Positions 1 to 8,236 of a stretch of 46,879 nt of DNA are shown piece by piece. Location of the stretch: NCBI GenBank assembly GCA_937949915.1, contig CALECP010000256.1:1-46879 (forward strand), in the 5' to 3' direction. The position numbers and the translations under genes are program-made. Position 1 is the first letter of the stretch. Each line of letters begins with the position of its first letter. Below the pieces are notes generated by a model, which was given only the letters and a program-made list of their open reading frames with translations, had not been told where the DNA came from and ran no database searches. Source of the DNA: an uncultured Anaerolineae bacterium. GTDB lineage: Bacteria > Chloroflexota > Anaerolineae > Promineifilales > Promineifilaceae.

Positions 1-543
1 GGTGAGGAATTGGGTGAGCGCGGCCGGGTCGATGGTGCGGGGTGCGTGGGGGTGTGCGAGGATCGCTTTTAGTTCGGAGGCGAAGAAGAAGCGGCCGTTG
101 TGCTGGCTATAATAGAGCGGTTTGATACCGAGACGATCCCGGGCGATAAAGAGCGCACGCTGCTGGCTGTCCCAGATGGCGAGGGCGAACATGCCGTTGA
201 AATGGTCGAGGCAGGCGCGTCCCCAGTGCAGGTATGCTTGCAGCACGACTTCGCTGTCGCTGTTGGTGGCAAAGGTGCGGCCGTGCTGGCGTAGTTGGGC
301 GCGAAGCGGCCGATAGTTATACAGTTCGCCGTTGAAAACGAGATGATAACGGCCGCTGGAATCGCTGATCGGTTGGCGGCCGCCAGCCAGATCGATGATG
401 CTGAGGCGGCGCATCGCAATAGCGGCGTGGTCGTCGGCAAAGAGGCCGCTATCGTCTGGGCCGCGATGGTGCAGGGTGTCGTTCATGCGGCCGATGGTCG
501 CATGGTCGGGGTTGGGTTCAACTGTTCCGCAGATGCCGCACAT
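1..543 (-). CDS. asnB: Asparagine synthetase (glutamine-hydrolysing), 5' part, cut by window edge
   Basis: The reading frame is open to base 1, so only the first 181 residues are present. The protein starts MCGICG. Cys2 is the N-terminal nucleophile of the class II glutamine amidotransferase domain, which releases ammonia from glutamine for transfer to an ATP-activated aspartate in the synthetase domain. Further landmarks of that domain are HHRGPDDSG (about residue 26), MRRLSIIDL (about 44), VFNGELYNYR (about 69) and the RDRLGIKPLYY region near 138, just before the synthetase domain begins. The C-terminal ATP-binding half lies outside the window. A related amidotransferase used in polysaccharide or peptide modification cannot be excluded without the C-terminus. 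The start is fixed by Cys2 having to follow Met1. No clear Shine-Dalgarno sequence is visible. Confidence 0.93.
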   Translation of the reverse strand, partial: MCGICGTVEPNPDHATIGRMNDTLHHRGPDDSGLFADDHAAIAMRRLSIIDLAGGRQPISDSSGRYHLVFNGELYNYRPLRAQLRQHGRTFATNSDSEVVLQAYLHWGRACLDHFNGMFALAIWDSQQRALFIARDRLGIKPLYYSQHNGRFFFASELKAILAHPHAPRTIDPAALTQFLT

Positions 544-564
544 ATTTAGTGATGAGCGACGAAG

Positions 565-1194
565 CTATTCGTCAGAATGTGTTTGATCAGCAACTTGGGT
601 ATGAATGTATCGAAGCCCATCTACAAAACGGGGCATCATTTTGCAATTGTATTGTTCTAACTCGTTTTTGACTTCTTGTGTGCCGAAATCTGTTGTGTTG
701 CGATTCAAAAAACAGGAAGGGGTTGCATGATTGTGTTTTAGGTGTGATAGAACAGAAGCAAAGACGATAGCATCTTGCGCGTCAAATTCATACGGTTGAA
801 ATTCATAGTTGGCTGCTTCTACAAGAATGGTGTGGTTAAGTGGGATAAGCGCGGCCGTGTTGAGTAATTTCTCGCGTATATCGTTGAAGCGATGACGGGC
901 ATCTCGGCTACTTTGTATCAGTAATGAAATACCGTCGTCAAACTTTTCGACTTTCTCGGCATAATCTTCTGTGCGGCGCAATTGTGAAAATACCTGTTGC
1001 AGTTCGCGCTCTAATGCTTTGTACCGCTTTTGCTCTCGTATCAATTTTTCGTGTGGTTCGGCTAGGCAATAGGCGGGTAAAACAAGCTGTATCTGACCAG
1101 ATTGTGCGAGTGTGATCAATTGAGAGCAAATCTGATGGTCTTCTTGACGGAGGGCAATTTCAAAAACAAAATTGGTTTCGATATAGACGATCAC
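565..1194 (-). CDS. PIN-like domain protein (putative ribonuclease)
   Basis: This 209-residue protein begins MIVYIETNFVFE, which matches the first acidic strand of PIN-fold nucleases (usually DxN or DTN, here ETN). Later acidic positions are AEPHEK (about 46), FDAQDAIVFASV (about 138) and NRNTTDF (about 165), in the order expected of a PIN active site. The middle (about 55-105) is helical and charged, longer than in a VapC toxin, as in the larger PIN-like families. The start is GTG at 1194, in a GTGA overlap with the stop of the upstream gene, so the two are translationally coupled. Known PIN proteins cleave RNA in toxin-antitoxin or RNA-decay roles. The substrate here is unknown. No VapB-like antitoxin is next to it; its partner is a nuclease-like protein. 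Confidence 0.7.
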   Translation of the reverse strand: MIVYIETNFVFEIALRQEDHQICSQLITLAQSGQIQLVLPAYCLAEPHEKLIREQKRYKALERELQQVFSQLRRTEDYAEKVEKFDDGISLLIQSSRDARHRFNDIREKLLNTAALIPLNHTILVEAANYEFQPYEFDAQDAIVFASVLSHLKHNHATPSCFLNRNTTDFGTQEVKNELEQYNCKMMPRFVDGLRYIHTQVADQTHSDE

Positions 1195-1655
1195 ACAACA
1201 GCCTCGTAATCATAATGAAGCTGTTTGTTCGCGATAGCATCATGTAAGCCTGATTGGTGAATCCAATTCTGTAGATCGTCGTTTGTAGGTTGTTGTCGGC
1301 CCTCCATCAAATCAAAGAGCCAGAGTCGTACAACCGCTTCAAAATCTTCTCTATGCAGCCGATTTGATGGATGTAATCCGATACGCTTGAAGTAAGGCTG
1401 TAAGCTATAGGCTGCATCACCAGCAAAATCGGGCAAACGATCTATTGTTGCTTCTTTGTTGTTTTTCCACAGGTAAAATTTCTCTGGGAAAACCATGAGT
1501 AGATATGGTGGGAGATTTTCGGTATGTGCGTGTGCTAACAAATTGCGTCGCCAGTTGGCCGCCCATTCGGCCGATGTGCGCGGCCGTCCTTTTGCTTCTA
1601 CTGCTAACACTGTATTTTCATGTTGATCGCGCACGATCATGTCCCATTGAATCAT
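1191..1655 (-). CDS. PD-(D/E)XK-like nuclease-fold protein, small
   Basis: This 154-residue protein shows an N-terminal D...VEAKGR signature (WDMIVRD near residue 4, then LAVEAKGRP near 17). It fits the D-x(n)-(D/E)-x-K core of the restriction-endonuclease fold. The rest (WRRNLLAHA, PPYLLMVFPEKFYLWK) resembles the helix and strand that follow the core in type I R-subunit-like and Holliday-resolvase-like nucleases. It is the first gene of a two-gene minus-strand operon with the PIN-like gene. The start ATG at 1655 lies exactly 6 bases after the hexamer TAGAAT, with no Shine-Dalgarno, consistent with a leaderless mRNA. It is shorter than a full restriction enzyme, so it may be a regulatory or accessory nuclease. 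Function is inferred from the fold only. Confidence 0.55.
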   Translation of the reverse strand: MIQWDMIVRDQHENTVLAVEAKGRPRTSAEWAANWRRNLLAHAHTENLPPYLLMVFPEKFYLWKNNKEATIDRLPDFAGDAAYSLQPYFKRIGLHPSNRLHREDFEAVVRLWLFDLMEGRQQPTNDDLQNWIHQSGLHDAIANKQLHYDYEAVV

Positions 1656-1667
1656 ACCTACATTCTA
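1656..1667 (-). promoter_or_regulatory. -10-like element, leaderless start of nuclease pair
   Basis: On the minus strand TAGAAT (1667-1662) is followed by six bases and then the ATG at 1655-1653. A transcript starting 6-7 bases after the hexamer would begin at the start codon. No good -35 is seen. Confidence 0.45.
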
Positions 1668-1746
1668 AGTGGTTTTAGGGTATTGATCAACAGAGTTATC
1701 AGTCAGGTTTCATACTTGCCAACCGCCTTTCCTGCTTGGCACAATT

Positions 1747-1761
1747 TGCTACACTGTGCAA
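1747..1761 (+). promoter_or_regulatory. Extended -10 element of the MOSC gene, probably leaderless
   Basis: TGC TACACT (hexamer 1750-1755) is an extended -10 motif, followed by six bases and ATG at 1762. It is divergent from the promoter at 1656-1667. No strong -35 is visible at the expected distance. Confidence 0.45.
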
Positions 1762-2244
1762 ATGTTAAATGCACAATCTTCGCTCAAAAAATTGTTGGAT
1801 ACGTTGCCGCAGGTCGGCCGGGTGTGTTGGATCGGTGTGCGTCCGGCTAAATATGTGCCGCTTGTGTCGTGTGATGTGGTGGCGGTAGACGAAAAGGGGC
1901 TGGCGGGAGATCGCTACAACGGCCGAAACGGCAAACGGGCGGTGACACTGATGCAGCACGAACATTTGGCGGCCGTGGCTGCAATGTTGGGGATAGACGA
2001 ACTGTTGCCAGAGATAGTACGACGCAACATCGTCGTGCAGGGAGTCAATTTGCTTGCGCTCAAAGACAAGCGTTTTTGGGTGGGCGACGCATTGCTTGAA
2101 TACACAGGGCTGTGTCATCCTTGCTCGCGCATGGAAGATGCTCTCGGTGCAGGGGGATACAATGCGATGCGTGGACACGGCGGTATTACGGCACGGGTGA
2201 TTACGTCGGGAACGATTGCGGTCGGGGCGAAAGTTTATGCTTGA
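1762..2244 (+). CDS. MOSC domain protein
   Basis: The protein has about 160 residues. MOSC landmarks are GLAGDRYNGRNGKR (about 46-59), LMQHEHL (about 63), the IVRRNIVVQGVNL segment (about 85-97) and LCHPCSRM (about 117-124), whose Cys is the conserved MOSC cysteine. MOSC domains are the C-terminal part of molybdenum cofactor sulfurases and the core of YiiM- and mARC-like proteins. They handle sulfur or the pterin-molybdenum cofactor. As a stand-alone domain it is closest in size to small YiiM-like proteins. No molybdenum cofactor genes are nearby, so the substrate stays open. An in-frame GTG at 1756 is an alternative start. I prefer ATG 1762 because the -10 element sits exactly six bases upstream of it. 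Confidence 0.85.
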   Translation: MLNAQSSLKKLLDTLPQVGRVCWIGVRPAKYVPLVSCDVVAVDEKGLAGDRYNGRNGKRAVTLMQHEHLAAVAAMLGIDELLPEIVRRNIVVQGVNLLALKDKRFWVGDALLEYTGLCHPCSRMEDALGAGGYNAMRGHGGITARVITSGTIAVGAKVYA

Positions 2245-2576
2245 AATGTGATAAACGTGACGAATTGAGTAAATAGCGGTCTAAACTTTATGCACAGACG
2301 AAAGAAGTTGTCCATAGGCGCAATCTTCTGTAATGTCTATGTGTTCTTTATGTTGAATAGCAGTTAGTTAGTAAAGGGTAGTAGTAGGTGTCAGGGTTAA
2401 AACACTCGTATTTATAGACCGGAATTTATTTTCCGAACCCGCACCCGTAATTCATCTTGAAAAACAAATAATAGGAAAAGGATAAAAACATCTACAGTGC
2501 TGTAGAGGTTTGCTTACGCTTGCCTCCACGCATATTTAGAAGCGTTGGCTTCTATGTAGTTAAAGAGGAAAAATCT
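2245..2576 (+). promoter_or_regulatory. Leader/regulatory region of the giant surface protein
   Basis: These 332 bases hold no convincing gene and no CGGCCG. Two hairpins stand out: CTACAG-TG-CTGTAG (2492-2505), and AGAAGC-GTTG-GCTTCT (2538-2553) just before the ribosome binding site AAAGAGG (about 2555-2561). The segment between has GAGG/CCTC complementarity around 2505-2527. It could be a structured 5' leader or an operator. I could not match it to a known riboswitch. Confidence 0.35.
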
Positions 2577-5500
2577 ATGAAACAGACTAAATCAATTCAA
2601 CTCATGCTCTTTTTGTTTGCATGTATGATGCTTGCACTTGGCATTGTGGCAACAACCGATTCGGTGTATGCACAATCGCCAGCTTACGCTCCGACACAAA
2701 CGGCTTGTGATAGCCACGAAACCAGCTTGCTAGACTGGAACGATACACTTGTTCTTCCTGCATTTGATCCAGCTTTGGGTACATTGACCTCAGTTGAGCT
2801 GACTGGCTCTATCCAAATTACAACAACTTTTCTTTTGCGTAATCTAAACGCATTAGAAAATACGATTTTTGGTACATACGAGGCGGAGTTGAGTGTTTTG
2901 TTACCGGATGGGTCATTTTTGTCAGTTGATGCGACAGCAAGCGTTACTGAAACGTTGCCTGGAGCGACAGACCCATTTAACCCACCTGAGATCACGGTCA
3001 ATGGCGCACCGATTGCAAGTGCTGATGTGATACAGTACACACCTTTTGCTGATTTTGTTGGCGCGCCGGGTACCATGATTTCATTTACAACGGCTGCAAA
3101 TTCTGAAGACTTGCAGTTGTCGAGTACGGAGGGCAGCCAGGGTGGCGATGCGTTTAGTTTTGGCGAGTCTGAACTGTGTGTAACTTACACATACGAGCCT
3201 TATGGCAGCATCGGCGACACGATTTACCATGATGCGGATGCGAGTGGGACACAAGAGAGTGGTGAGCCTGGTTTGCCGGGTGTGGTTGTTTCTTTGGATG
3301 ATGGTATGGGCAATGTCATCACTGCGACGACAACAATCACAGGCTTTTATCAGTTTGATACGCTGCCGATGGGGACGTATACGATTACGGTAGATACAAC
3401 CAACCTACCGGGACAAAAAGAGTTAGCACCTAGTGATGATCCTGAAGGGGACGGTAATGTTGTTGCGACAACGACGCTGGCTGTAGATGATCCGGGTACG
3501 GCCGAGGATGAGGCGCATGATCCAGAACAAGACTTTGGTTTCCGGCCGCTCGTGCCTGGTGTCGAGATCGTGAAGACGGCCGGAGATGCGGCCGATGGTG
3601 GCGTATACATGACGGCTGCCGGTGATGTCCTTTATACCTTTGTTGTGAGCAATACGGGTGAGACACATTTGAGTGATTTGGTTATTGTTGACGATTTGGG
3701 AACGGCCGCAGCGGCCGATGATGTGACCCTGACCAGCGCTGAGTGCGGCGGTTTGGCAGGTCCACTTGCCCCGGGCGGTACTGTTGAGTGTACGCTGACA
3801 TTGCCTGTGACCGAAGATACAACCAACGTCGCTGGTGTGACGGGTACGCCTACCACGCCCAGTGGCGACGACATTCCTGATTTGACTGATCCGACTGATG
3901 ATGACGATGCTGTTGTCGAAATTTTGACACCCGGTATTGAGATCGTGAAAACGGCCGGAGATGCGGCCGATGGCGATGTGCTGACTACTGCACCGGGCGA
4001 TGTTGTTTACACCTACGTCATTACCAACACTGGTAACACCAACTTAGCGGATGTTACTGTTGTTGATGATGCAGGTACACCGACGGATAGTGGCGATGAT
4101 GTAACGATTGATGGAGCGATTTGTGCGGCACTGATGGCTGTTTTAGCTCCGGGTGAAAGTGTGACTTGTACCGCGACATTGACAGTTAACACTGATACGA
4201 CAAACGTGGCTGATGTGACTGGTTTGCCTGTGGACGATGGTGGCGACCCGTTGCCAAATGTTGATCCGCCGATGGATGATGATCCGGCCGAGGTTGTGGT
4301 TATTTTAGGGCAGATCGGCGACTTTATTTTCCATGATGCGAACAATGACGGTGTTTATGATCCGGCCGATGGCGATACACCATTACCAAACGTGATCGTG
4401 ACACTGACTGATGCCAATGGCAACGACACCATCGAAACGACCGACGGAAACGGCTTCTATTTATTCGACAATTTGCCGATGGGTCAGTACACCATTACGG
4501 TGGACACGCGCACCATTTCGCCAGAAAAAATAGTTGTGCCATCGGCCGATCCTGAAAATGATGGCGATAGTACATCAGAGGTAACGTTGACAGAAAGCGA
4601 GCCGACTGATCTTGTCCAAGATTTTGGCTACTCGCCTATCTTGGGGAGCTTGGGCGACACCATTTTCCATGATATAGACGGCAATGGTGTGTACAACATC
4701 AGCGAGGGCGACTTCCCGCTCAAAGATGTCGATGTCATCCTTGAAGATGAGAACGGCATTACCCAAACGACGACGACGGATGCGAATGGCTTCTATCAGT
4801 TTACCGATTTGCCGCTTGGCACATACACGGTGACAGTGGATGCTGATACAGTGCCGACTGATAAAGTGGATGATCCCACGGCCGATCCCGATGACGATGG
4901 CGACGAAACAGCCACTACTACCCTGACAGCAGATGCACCAAATGACCCCACGCTCGACTTCGGTTATTCACCTGTTTTGGGTCGCATCGGCGACTTGATT
5001 TTCCATGATACAGATGGTGATGGTGTATACGAACCGAATGATGGCGACTTCCCGTTGTCTAACGTCGTTGTGACGTTAACAGACGAAAATGGTGTGGAAA
5101 CGCGAGAAACAACAAATGGGAGCGGTATCTATCTATTTGAAAATTTGCCGATGGGTGACTACACCATTACGGTAGACACGCGCACCCTGGCGACAGAAAA
5201 AGTGGTGATTCCATCGGCCGACCCTGACAATGATGGCGATAGCACTTCAGATGTAAGATTGACGGAGAATGATCCGGCCGATCTTGAGCAAGATTTCGGT
5301 TATCGGCCGATTTTGGGCAGCTTGGGCGACACCATTTTCCATGATATAGACGGCAATGGTGTGTACAACATCAGCCAGGGCGACTTCCCGCTCAAAGATG
5401 TCGATGTCATCCTTGAAGATGAGAACGGTATTACCCAAACGACGACAACAGATGCAAACGGCTTCTATTTGTTCACCGATTTGCCGCTTGGCGCATACAC

Positions 5501-8162
5501 AGTGACAGTGGATGCCAATACAGTACCGACTGATAAAGTGGATGCCCCCACGGACGATCCTGAAGATAATGGTGACGGAACAGCCACCACTATCCTGACA
5601 CCTGATGAGCCAAGTGACTCGACGCTCGACTTCGGGTACGAGCCAGTTTTGGGCAGCATTGGTGACTTGATTTTCCATGATGCGGATGGTGATGGCGTGT
5701 TTGAACCGGCCGATGGCGATTTCCCATTGGCTGATGTGCTTGTTGTGTTGACCGACGAGGGCGGCGACGAAATGACGACCACAACGGACGAAAGTGGCAA
5801 CTATTTGTTCGATATGCTGCCATTAGGTGCGTATACTGTGACTGTTGATGTGCGTACATTGACCATTGATAAAGTGACTGACCCCACGGCCGATCCTGAA
5901 AACGACGGTGACAATAGCTCTGAAACTGTTTTGACCGAAGACGCGCCTGACGACATGATGCAGGACTTTGGCTATCAGCCCGGTGCTGGCAGCATTGGCG
6001 ATACCATTTTCCACGATGCAAATGGTGATGGTGTGTACGATGCTGACGATGGTGACTTCCCATTGCCCGGTGTCGTGATTACGCTCACGGCCGCAAGCGG
6101 CGATGCGATTACAACGACGACCGGCACAGATGGCATGTATCAATTCACCAATTTGCCATTTGGTGACTACACGGTGACGATTGATGAAACGACATTGCCG
6201 GATGACAAAGTAGGCGAGCCTTCGGCCGATCCTGAAGGCGACGGCGACAACAGTTCGTCTGTTTCATTGTCTCCGACTGAGCCGACTAATGATGACCAAG
6301 ATTTTGGCTACGAGCCTATTTTGAGCAGCATTGGTGACACTGTTTGGTTTGACCTAGATGGCAATGGTGAGCAGGATACAGGCGAATTGGGCATCGAAAA
6401 TGTGACTGTTGTGCTAACGGATGAGGACGGCGGCCAAACAGTGGACTTCACCGATAGCGATGGCATGTATTTGTTCGATGGCTTGACGGCCGGGACGTAC
6501 ACCGTCACTGTCATTCCTAGCTCGTTACCGCTCAACGACCCATTGATCGCGCTCATCAGCCAAACGTATGATGCCGATGGCTTGGATACGCCTGATCAAT
6601 CAGTCTATGAGCTGGGCGAAGCAGAAGACGACCGTGACCAAGACTTCGGTTATCAACCATCGCCACCACAAGGTAGCATCGGCGGTACTATTTACAATGA
6701 CCCTGATGGTATTCCGATGAACGAAGATGATGCGCTGATTGCAGATGGCGTGGTTGTTAAATTGCTCAATGAGGCTGGCGATGTGATCGAGACGGCCGTG
6801 ACCCAAGATGGCATATACTTGTTCCCCAATCTGCCTCTGGGCGCATATACTGTTGAAGTAGATACAACAACTATCCCCGAAACGAAATTGGGCGACACGT
6901 CTACTTACCCCGACCCGCTTGCTATTGTCTTGAGTGAAACTGACCCGCTTGATGTGGACAATGATTTCGGCTACCCGACAACGGTTGGCAGCATTGGCGA
7001 CACTATTTTCCATGATACAGATAGCGATGGCGTGTATGAGCCAGATGACGGCGACTTCCCATTACCTAACGTGATCGTGACTTTGACTGACGAAAACGGC
7101 AATGAAACGCTGGAAACGACTGACGAAGACGGCATGTATTTGTTTGACGAGTTGGTGTTTGGTGCATATACGGTGACTGTAGACACACGCACCTTACCAG
7201 AGGACAAAGTAGACGATACACCAACGGCCGATCCCGAAGATGATGGCGACAGTACATCAGCTACAATGGTTAGCAATGGTGAGCCGAATGACTTAGATCA
7301 AGATTTCGGTTATGGACCAGTTTTGGGTAGCGTGGGCGATATGATCTTCCATGATGCGGATGGCGACGGCGTGTACAACCCCGATTCGGACGATAGACCA
7401 TTGGCTGATGTCGCTGTGACGTTGACAGACGCATCAGGTACTGAGTGGACAACAAATACGAACGAGAGTGGTGAGTATCTCTTCGAGAGCCTGCCATTGG
7501 GCGACTACACAGTCACTATTGATGAGACGACATTACCGAACGATAAGAGCAACGTCCCCTCAGCCGATCCTGAAAACGATGGCGACAACAATTCGTCTGT
7601 CAGTCTGACAGTCGATACGCCAAATAATCTCGATCAAGATTATGGTTATCAATCACCAGAAGTAGAAGAGTTACGCGGTAGCATCGGCAACTTTGTGTTC
7701 TATGACTTTGATGCAAATGGCTTGAATCCATCTGTAGAAAATGACTTCAACTTGCCGTTGCCTAATGTATTTGTCCAATTGATAGATTCAGATGGCAATA
7801 TCGAGACAGAGGTCACAGATGCAAGAGGATATTATCTGTTCGATGATTTGCCGATGGGTACATACACTGTCACGGTGGTGAACTCGACGGTTCTCTCGCC
7901 ATACGATCCGTTCGATCAAGTGGCACTTGACATCACGTATGATCCGACGGGCGCGGCCGATGGTGTTTCGACCACGACGCTTACCCCAGATGCACCCGAC
8001 GTAGTTGACCAAGATTTCGGTTACTGGCGTGAACCAAAACCGACCAGCGTGAACTTGGCTGACCTGACCACACAATCATGGTCATTGGCTCTGGTTGCGA
8101 TCACGATGACGACACTGCTGACGGCCGTAACGGGCTGGGCGACTGTCAAACGCAACAGCTAG
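2577..8162 (+). CDS. Giant cell-surface protein of DUF11 and SdrD-like repeats with C-terminal sorting tail
   Basis: About 1861 residues from ATG 2577, which has an AAAGAGG ribosome binding site. An in-frame start at 2520 is less likely because it would bury the signal peptide. Order: signal peptide (MKQTK, then a hydrophobic core ending VYAQS); a unique N-terminal beta domain (to about 3200); one SdrD/Cna-B-like module (about 3205); two DUF11-like modules starting with EIVKTAGDAADG (about 3560 and 3940); then eleven more SdrD-like modules of about 112 residues starting near 4310, 4648, 4980, 5320, 5652, 5987, 6323, 6672, 6987, 7323 and 7678. Most open with IGDxIFHDxDGDGVY, an acidic DxDGDG loop likely to bind calcium. 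The C-terminus (8040-8159) is PTSVNL, a membrane span and VKRNS. Likely a stalk or adhesin on the cell surface. The protein is very acidic. Its terminator follows at 8187. Confidence 0.88.
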   Translation: MKQTKSIQLMLFLFACMMLALGIVATTDSVYAQSPAYAPTQTACDSHETSLLDWNDTLVLPAFDPALGTLTSVELTGSIQITTTFLLRNLNALENTIFGTYEAELSVLLPDGSFLSVDATASVTETLPGATDPFNPPEITVNGAPIASADVIQYTPFADFVGAPGTMISFTTAANSEDLQLSSTEGSQGGDAFSFGESELCVTYTYEPYGSIGDTIYHDADASGTQESGEPGLPGVVVSLDDGMGNVITATTTITGFYQFDTLPMGTYTITVDTTNLPGQKELAPSDDPEGDGNVVATTTLAVDDPGTAEDEAHDPEQDFGFRPLVPGVEIVKTAGDAADGGVYMTAAGDVLYTFVVSNTGETHLSDLVIVDDLGTAAAADDVTLTSAECGGLAGPLAPGGTVECTLTLPVTEDTTNVAGVTGTPTTPSGDDIPDLTDPTDDDDAVVEILTPGIEIVKTAGDAADGDVLTTAPGDVVYTYVITNTGNTNLADVTVVDDAGTPTDSGDDVTIDGAICAALMAVLAPGESVTCTATLTVNTDTTNVADVTGLPVDDGGDPLPNVDPPMDDDPAEVVVILGQIGDFIFHDANNDGVYDPADGDTPLPNVIVTLTDANGNDTIETTDGNGFYLFDNLPMGQYTITVDTRTISPEKIVVPSADPENDGDSTSEVTLTESEPTDLVQDFGYSPILGSLGDTIFHDIDGNGVYNISEGDFPLKDVDVILEDENGITQTTTTDANGFYQFTDLPLGTYTVTVDADTVPTDKVDDPTADPDDDGDETATTTLTADAPNDPTLDFGYSPVLGRIGDLIFHDTDGDGVYEPNDGDFPLSNVVVTLTDENGVETRETTNGSGIYLFENLPMGDYTITVDTRTLATEKVVIPSADPDNDGDSTSDVRLTENDPADLEQDFGYRPILGSLGDTIFHDIDGNGVYNISQGDFPLKDVDVILEDENGITQTTTTDANGFYLFTDLPLGAYTVTVDANTVPTDKVDAPTDDPEDNGDGTATTILTPDEPSDSTLDFGYEPVLGSIGDLIFHDADGDGVFEPADGDFPLADVLVVLTDEGGDEMTTTTDESGNYLFDMLPLGAYTVTVDVRTLTIDKVTDPTADPENDGDNSSETVLTEDAPDDMMQDFGYQPGAGSIGDTIFHDANGDGVYDADDGDFPLPGVVITLTAASGDAITTTTGTDGMYQFTNLPFGDYTVTIDETTLPDDKVGEPSADPEGDGDNSSSVSLSPTEPTNDDQDFGYEPILSSIGDTVWFDLDGNGEQDTGELGIENVTVVLTDEDGGQTVDFTDSDGMYLFDGLTAGTYTVTVIPSSLPLNDPLIALISQTYDADGLDTPDQSVYELGEAEDDRDQDFGYQPSPPQGSIGGTIYNDPDGIPMNEDDALIADGVVVKLLNEAGDVIETAVTQDGIYLFPNLPLGAYTVEVDTTTIPETKLGDTSTYPDPLAIVLSETDPLDVDNDFGYPTTVGSIGDTIFHDTDSDGVYEPDDGDFPLPNVIVTLTDENGNETLETTDEDGMYLFDELVFGAYTVTVDTRTLPEDKVDDTPTADPEDDGDSTSATMVSNGEPNDLDQDFGYGPVLGSVGDMIFHDADGDGVYNPDSDDRPLADVAVTLTDASGTEWTTNTNESGEYLFESLPLGDYTVTIDETTLPNDKSNVPSADPENDGDNNSSVSLTVDTPNNLDQDYGYQSPEVEELRGSIGNFVFYDFDANGLNPSVENDFNLPLPNVFVQLIDSDGNIETEVTDARGYYLFDDLPMGTYTVTVVNSTVLSPYDPFDQVALDITYDPTGAADGVSTTTLTPDAPDVVDQDFGYWREPKPTSVNLADLTTQSWSLALVAITMTTLLTAVTGWATVKRNS
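4647..5450 (+). repeat. Near-identical internal duplication of SdrD-like modules
   Basis: About 130 bases beginning at 4647 recur at 5319 with only about two differences, then diverge further. The offset is 672 bases, exactly two 112-residue modules. Neighbouring modules are much more diverged, so this points to a recent two-module duplication or gene conversion. Confidence 0.8.
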
Positions 8163-8186
8163 AACGACCTGTTTATCACTTCCATA

Positions 8187-8223
8187 AAAAAGGGGCGGTC
8201 GCTACGTGCGGCCGCCCCTTTTG
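8187..8223 (+). terminator. Rho-independent terminator of the surface protein gene
   Basis: A strong hairpin AAAAGGGGCGG...CCGCCCCTTTT with a short TACGT-centred loop and flanking A and T runs lies 25 bases after the stop codon. The A and T runs on both sides would let it work in both directions. Confidence 0.85.
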
Positions 8224-8236
8224 TGTCAATTTTGTC

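Noticed and set aside
2520-2576. N-terminal extension of the giant surface protein from an upstream in-frame start
   Set aside because: It would place 19 charged residues before a clear signal peptide, and the AAAGAGG ribosome binding site fits the ATG at 2577.
2684-8075. Many long minus-strand frames inside the surface protein gene
   Set aside because: They mirror the repeated Asp/Gly/Thr codons of the plus-strand gene and have no domain, start signal or independent promoter.
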